DNA from: Sipunculus nudus
Lineage: Eukaryota > Annelida > Sipuncula > Golfingiida > Sipunculidae
Length of the DNA: 64,000 nt
Reading direction: 5' to 3'
NCBI GenBank assembly: GCA_026874595.1
Contig: CM049317.1
Location: 26,996,401 to 27,060,400 of the forward strand
Both the position numbers and the translations under genes were made by a program. Positions 62,001 to 64,000 of the stretch are shown piece by piece (positions within the stretch are counted from its first letter, which is position 1; each line of letters opens with the position of its first letter). The notes below the pieces were generated by a model. It ran no database searches. It was not told where the DNA came from and saw nothing but the letters and a program-made list of their open reading frames with translations.

Positions 62001-64000
62001 TTGGTAGAAGAGAGGCAGCGCATCAGTGTATGCACATGCTTTAGTGAACTAGAACAAAAAAAAGGAAATTGTATATGGAATTGGCCTGTTTCTCATTAAA
62101 ATAATTTGTTTTTTTTTTATTAGTATCAAAACTCATTGAGTTACAACTTAGCAACAGAGTTACAAACTGTTGTCTCGCGAAGGCTTGAGGGTTCGTATCC
62201 TCGTACGGTTATTATATTTTTATAACTAGGTTTTCATAGTGTTTTGCAAACTTACCGATGCCTTTTACAAGCTCGCAAGCCCCTGGCTGGTGGTTGTAGA
62301 CGTGTCTGTAGTGATCTGCCGCAATCCTAAAAGAACGAACAATAAATAGTAGCACATTTTCTTTGATAAAAATATTGCCGAACAATATTATGTCAGACGA
62401 TGTGACAATAACAAAATTGGCTTTAATATAAAAGTACCTCAGAAATTTGCTGGCATCAGCTCAATTTATATGCAGTTATACACTGAACACTGTTACGTTT
62501 ATTAAAATCTCTATCTTCTGATATAAAACAACCACCCTAAGTGTAATTAAGTTCAATGCTTTCAATGGTCTTTCAATAAGGTACATATATAGGTACATAT
62601 AATGTAGATACATTTATATATATATATGAAATAAATATTATATATATGTGTGTGTGTGTGTATTTATATATATATATATATCAGCACATCTCCTCATTTA
62701 CACAAATTTTATTTGAGCGCTCTACATCGTTAAGCGCGCGCCAAGTCCTCCTGACTTTTAAAAGAAGTTTCGCTTGGTCGAGCAGCTACAGGTTGCTGTG
62801 GTCAAGACCCCAGCCCTGTGCGCTCCTGAAGCATAATTTTGAGAGCCAATAAACGTGATGACACCAAGCGAAGCAGGAAGCCGCGAGAAAAACCGCCACC
62901 TTTTTATCCGTACCGATGACTTTACAGGAAAGCCACAACATCCACCGCCACAAAGGTAAAATAAGCATACATTCCCTCCACCGATCCCAGCAGCGGAGAC
63001 CCAGCCTTGCCAAACGAGAGCCGAACCAGATCCGTGAAACAACAGAACTTCGAGACGAATGCCAAGTCCCCCAAAACGCGCCAGATTATAAGGAATTTCG
63101 GTCTGGAGCGCGCTACATTTTGACCACCGGTTTGAGTCGGTTCTCCATTCTAGCGCACCGGACAACGTATGTTGTTTCTTCAGTCAAATTAGAACAAGAA
63201 ATAGGGGCTTGTGTAGCTCCTTTTTTTACCATCCTGGCCCGAATGCAGTGAAGCCCCTCCAAGCAGTCCCAAACAAGCGTTTAGACAACATGTCTTTGAT
63301 TGTCTACAGATTTAAAAATTATTGACCAATCATGCCAATTTTAATAAAGATTATGCTTTACATATACTTAAAGTCGAACAATGGGATGGTCTAATGCTCC
63401 ATCACATGATGGCTAGAGACAACTAGAGAAAGTCAGACAATTCACTACATAAAACCCTTGGTCGTGTGTATAAATAAAACACTATAACCTACGTGAAAAC
63501 GCAATGCAGATTCTAGGTTGGGCTTAGTGCAATGCCGCCTAACTTGACACGGTAGCGCGCTCTACATGGTCACTTGGTCCGGCACGGTGTAAACGCAAGT
63601 TAAAATGTAGCACGCTCCACATTTTTCTGGACCGGTCTAGCGCGCCACATTTTTCTAGTGTAAATAGGGCTAATGTAGCCCGCTCCACATTTTTCTAGAC
63701 CGGTCTAGCGCGCGCCACATTTTTCTGGTGTAAATGGGGCCATTGTACCACAGATATACCGCTGTCTAAAGTAAATGTGAGCATGATTGATTCGGTGCCT
63801 AGACGTCTTCAAAGATCCTCACGAGATAAATAGACTTATTATACACGCGGATCATGAGCGCGATCATATACCAAAAAACAATCACCACTATATAGGGTAC
63901 ACAGGCAGCGCTAACTTAGTAACAGAGGCCTACCATGCAACAAGTGCATAAAGGTGTCAGATATATTCAGGTCAGAGAAACGGCATAATATTAACACTGA
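49752..64000 (-). CDS. paraoxonase/arylesterase family protein PON-B (exons 2-9; exon 1 off right edge)
   Basis: Exons on the minus strand: 62256-62326, 61227-61282, 59725-59905, 58774-58897, 57407-57607, 56890-56971, 54784-54921, 49752-49922. Each has exactly the length and phase of its PON-A counterpart, with GT-AG introns. The predicted product keeps the calcium ligands (GSEDMQ, VNDV, GANGIN, GVDNIDVDP), the paired cysteines (GACELV and LRCNVEYEM) and both active-site histidines (THGLS, AVNHLS). One difference close to the active site is HTHGLS instead of HPHGLS. Non-coding sequence at 63.75-64.0 kb aligns with 27.8-28.05 kb of PON-A, where exon 1 is about 550 bp further upstream, so exon 1 should lie just outside the window. 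No inactivating mutation is seen. Intron 8 (4.86 kb) holds the large junction-derived minisatellite. Confidence 0.9.
50700..51380. repeat. ~144-bp satellite with GACGGA tail, about 4-5 units
   Basis: CAAGGTCATCCATGTTCGAA-type words occur at about 50,784, 50,927, 51,072 and 51,216. Each is followed by CATCAATGCTGCAAGTTTGG and CTCAAATTCTT. It ends in a (GACG/GACA)n stretch at 51,330-51,370. A mollusc-type interspersed satellite in intron 8 of PON-B. Confidence 0.8.
52070..54783 (-). repeat. 43-bp minisatellite made of reiterated exon 8/intron 8 junctions of PON-B
   Basis: About 64 head-to-tail units. On the transcribed (minus) strand a unit is GATCCTGTACATCACACTGC + CCCTCACAG followed by GTCAGTATCTCCAT. 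The first 29 nt match the last 30 nt of exon 8 minus one C, and the last 14 nt match the start of intron 8, so every unit carries a copy of the splice donor. The array starts seamlessly at the real donor (54,783/54,784). Units with GACCTG on the plus strand keep CAG|GTCAGT; many have GGCCTG, giving CAG|GCCAGT. Two subfamilies are visible: GGGGCAGTG-type (52.08-53.6 kb) and GGCCAGTG-type (53.6-54.5 kb). A 732-bp block of 17 units is duplicated (52.08-52.8 and 52.8-53.55 kb). All three minus frames stay open over long stretches. Confidence 0.95.
54784..54921 (-). CDS. PON-B exon 8
   Basis: Encodes TIPLHTGVDNIDVDPVTGDL, YLGCHPVMWRAVNYLLDPEH and HSAPSQ. Donor CACAG|GTAGGT. Its final 30 nt are the founder sequence of the adjoining array. 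Confidence 0.93.
55089..55212 (-). mobile_element. Helitron-like 3' terminus
   Basis: On the minus strand a hairpin CCGTGC-GTA-GCACGG is followed 7 nt later by the terminal CTAG and then a T. This is the arrangement of Helitron 3' ends, which insert between A and T. A partly duplicated internal segment (AATCCGTACG...GGTATC, then ...TATCAATATATAGAT) occurs at 55,131-55,212 and again at 56,478-56,550. The 5' TC end was not found and no Rep/helicase is present, so at most a non-autonomous copy. Confidence 0.5.
55799..56115. mobile_element. MITE copy 2 with terminal inverted repeats
   Basis: Left end GACCAAAA...AAAGGTAAGGTTCTCAGGCA; right end TGCCTGAGAACCATACCTTC then TTTTGGCC, an inverted match. 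The interior has a C tract and the TTATTTTCATGCTTTTCC word shared with the copy at 38.6 kb. It is 317 bp long and non-coding. Confidence 0.75.
56116..56550. other. GC-richer unclassified segment in PON-B intron 7
   Basis: Two overlapping opposite frames (56,122-56,307 minus; 56,231-56,503 plus) show no family resemblance. The segment ends with the duplicate of the Helitron-associated sequence, so it may be part of the same non-autonomous element. Confidence 0.4.
56890..56971 (-). CDS. PON-B exon 7
   Basis: Encodes (R)FVYVAYPFLKMMEVNTWNKD then NSLMLHE; donor GAG|GTGAGG, acceptor ATTGCAG. Confidence 0.92.
57407..57607 (-). CDS. PON-B exon 6
   Basis: Encodes VNDVVVVGEDQFFYTNFFYY, later MAWGSVVYFDGQNSKIVQSG and KLGANGINVSPDR, with the calcium ligands conserved. 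Donor AG|GTACGA. Confidence 0.93.
58774..58897 (-). CDS. PON-B exon 5
   Basis: Encodes (G)DVYLYAVNHLSGYDNIEKFR then YDEKNESLEYIKSFHDENMR. The AVNH histidine is conserved. Acceptor ATTTTAG, donor CT|GTGAGT. Confidence 0.93.
58991..59046 (+). repeat. (TA)n microsatellite
   Basis: TA run in PON-B intron 4, about 95 bp upstream of exon 5. Confidence 0.95.
59423..59456 (+). repeat. (TC)n microsatellite
   Basis: TC run with one G; PON-A intron 4 has a shorter TCTC patch at the corresponding place (about 20,473). Confidence 0.9.
59725..59905 (-). CDS. PON-B exon 4
   Basis: Encodes GFPKWPMDIDAPDFKHRKGQ, IFLLDVTSKNRDPLSLPITG and DFDSSKFHTHGLSIWQDQRS. The catalytic-type histidine (THG) is present, but the preceding Pro seen in PON-A and in vertebrate PONs is Thr. 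Donor CAG|GTAATT. Confidence 0.93.
60154..60744. mobile_element. foldback/MITE element with long terminal inverted repeats
   Basis: Left end AAGCCCCTTTCACACATTCA + CGGATAGCA; right end TGCTATCCGTGAATGTGTGA + AAGGGGCTT, a near-perfect 29-nt inverted match. Inside, further pairs such as GATCATCGTTCCGGGATCAT and GAACGATGTTCCGGGATTAT make most of the 591 bp able to fold back. GC-rich, no transposase, inserted in PON-B intron 3 (not present in PON-A). Confidence 0.85.
61227..61282 (-). CDS. PON-B exon 3
   Basis: Encodes (E)YGSEDMQALPNGKVFITS with calcium ligands E and D. 56 nt; donor TCT|GTAAGT, acceptor TTTTCAG. Confidence 0.93.
62256..62326 (-). CDS. PON-B exon 2
   Basis: Encodes IAADHYRHVYNHQPGACELV then KGI, with the first disulfide cysteine. 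Acceptor TTTTAG, donor ATCG|GTAAGT. Confidence 0.92.
62614..62682 (+). repeat. compound (TA)n/(TG)n microsatellite
   Basis: TA and TG tracts in PON-B intron 1; PON-A has TGTGTG at the corresponding intron position (about 24,727). Confidence 0.9.
62720..63260. mobile_element. GC-rich insertion, unclassified, in PON-B intron 1
   Basis: A GC-rich block with overlapping frames on both strands (62,758-63,165 minus; 62,916-63,251 plus), neither resembling a known protein. It contains AGCGCGCTACATTTTGACCA followed by CCGG, a motif repeated at 63.55-63.73 kb. Absent from PON-A. Confidence 0.4.
63607..63742. repeat. 68-bp tandem duplication with GACCGGTC palindromes
   Basis: GTAGCACGCTCCACATTTTT (63,607) and GTAGCCCGCTCCACATTTTT (63,675) begin two units, each with CTGGACCGGTCTAGCGCG or CTAGACCGGTCTAGCGCG and GTGTAAAT(A/G)GGGC. 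Likely the end of a non-autonomous DNA element together with the block at 62.7-63.3 kb. Confidence 0.65.
63745..64000 (-). other. PON-B intron 1, homologous to PON-A 27.78-28.05 kb
   Basis: TATACCGCTGTCTA, GAGCATGATTGATT, TAGACG, GATCCTCACG(A)GATAA, GCTAACTTA.(G/C)..ACAGAGGCC and TTCAGGTCA(G/A)(A)GAAA occur in the same order in PON-A intron 1. This is the basis for placing PON-B exon 1 just beyond the window. Confidence 0.75.

Noticed and set aside
62160-62215. tRNA T-arm-like GAGGGTTCGTATCCTCG
   Set aside because: No A box, anticodon arm or acceptor stem can be formed around it; the PON-A counterpart at 24.33 kb has lost the pairing.
62758-63251. Overlapping 135- and 111-codon frames on opposite strands
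   Set aside because: GC-rich insert without codon conservation or family resemblance; opposite-strand openness is expected from composition.

Overview
This is a eukaryotic, AT-rich, intron- and repeat-laden window with no prokaryotic gene organisation. The only host protein family I can recognise is the paraoxonase/arylesterase (PON) family. Spliced PON genes together with Penelope-like retroelements, hammerhead ribozyme motifs, Tigger and Helitron remnants, bivalve-style satellites with GACA/GACGGA tails, and many long (TA)n tracts suggest a lophotrochozoan, most likely a mollusc. That taxonomic guess rests on general resemblance only.

Layout. 1-1240: decayed pogo/Tigger transposase on the minus strand. 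1.7-7.2 kb: Penelope-like fragments, two inverted hammerhead-like motifs and a stray PON last exon (plus strand). 7.2-14 kb: mostly unrecognised sequence. 15,017-28,640 (minus): a complete nine-exon PON gene (PON-A, 363 codons, all splice sites GT-AG, all calcium and disulfide residues present). 31.3-37.6 kb (plus): broken PON copies, consisting of an exon-9 pseudogene followed by a truncated gene with exons 1, 3 and 4 only. 40.4-44.7 kb: a flank homologous to 11.0-11.5 kb, then three near-identical 1,284-bp tandem units. 45-51.4 kb: two mollusc-type satellites, a Penelope remnant bounded by inverted 70-nt arms (one carrying a consensus hammerhead), and unrecognised sequence. 49,752 to beyond 64,000 (minus): a second PON gene (PON-B), exons 2-9 inside the window and exon 1 predicted just past the right edge.

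PON-A and PON-B are an old segmental duplication in the same orientation. Exon sizes and phases are identical, and non-coding flanks (13.9-14.2 kb with 49.1-49.3 kb; 27.8-28.05 kb with 63.75-64.0 kb; 11.0-11.5 kb with 40.4-40.95 kb) still align by eye. Inverted PON fragments lie between and beside them, so the locus looks like a rearranging gene cluster.

The most unusual feature is a 43-bp minisatellite in intron 8 of PON-B (52.07-54.78 kb, about 64 units). Its unit is a copy of the exon 8/intron 8 junction: about 29 nt of coding exon end plus 14 nt of intron including the 5' splice site. The same array, degenerate, sits at the same junction of PON-A (15.48-16.6 kb). The gene therefore carries dozens of reiterated copies of its own splice donor immediately downstream of the real one.
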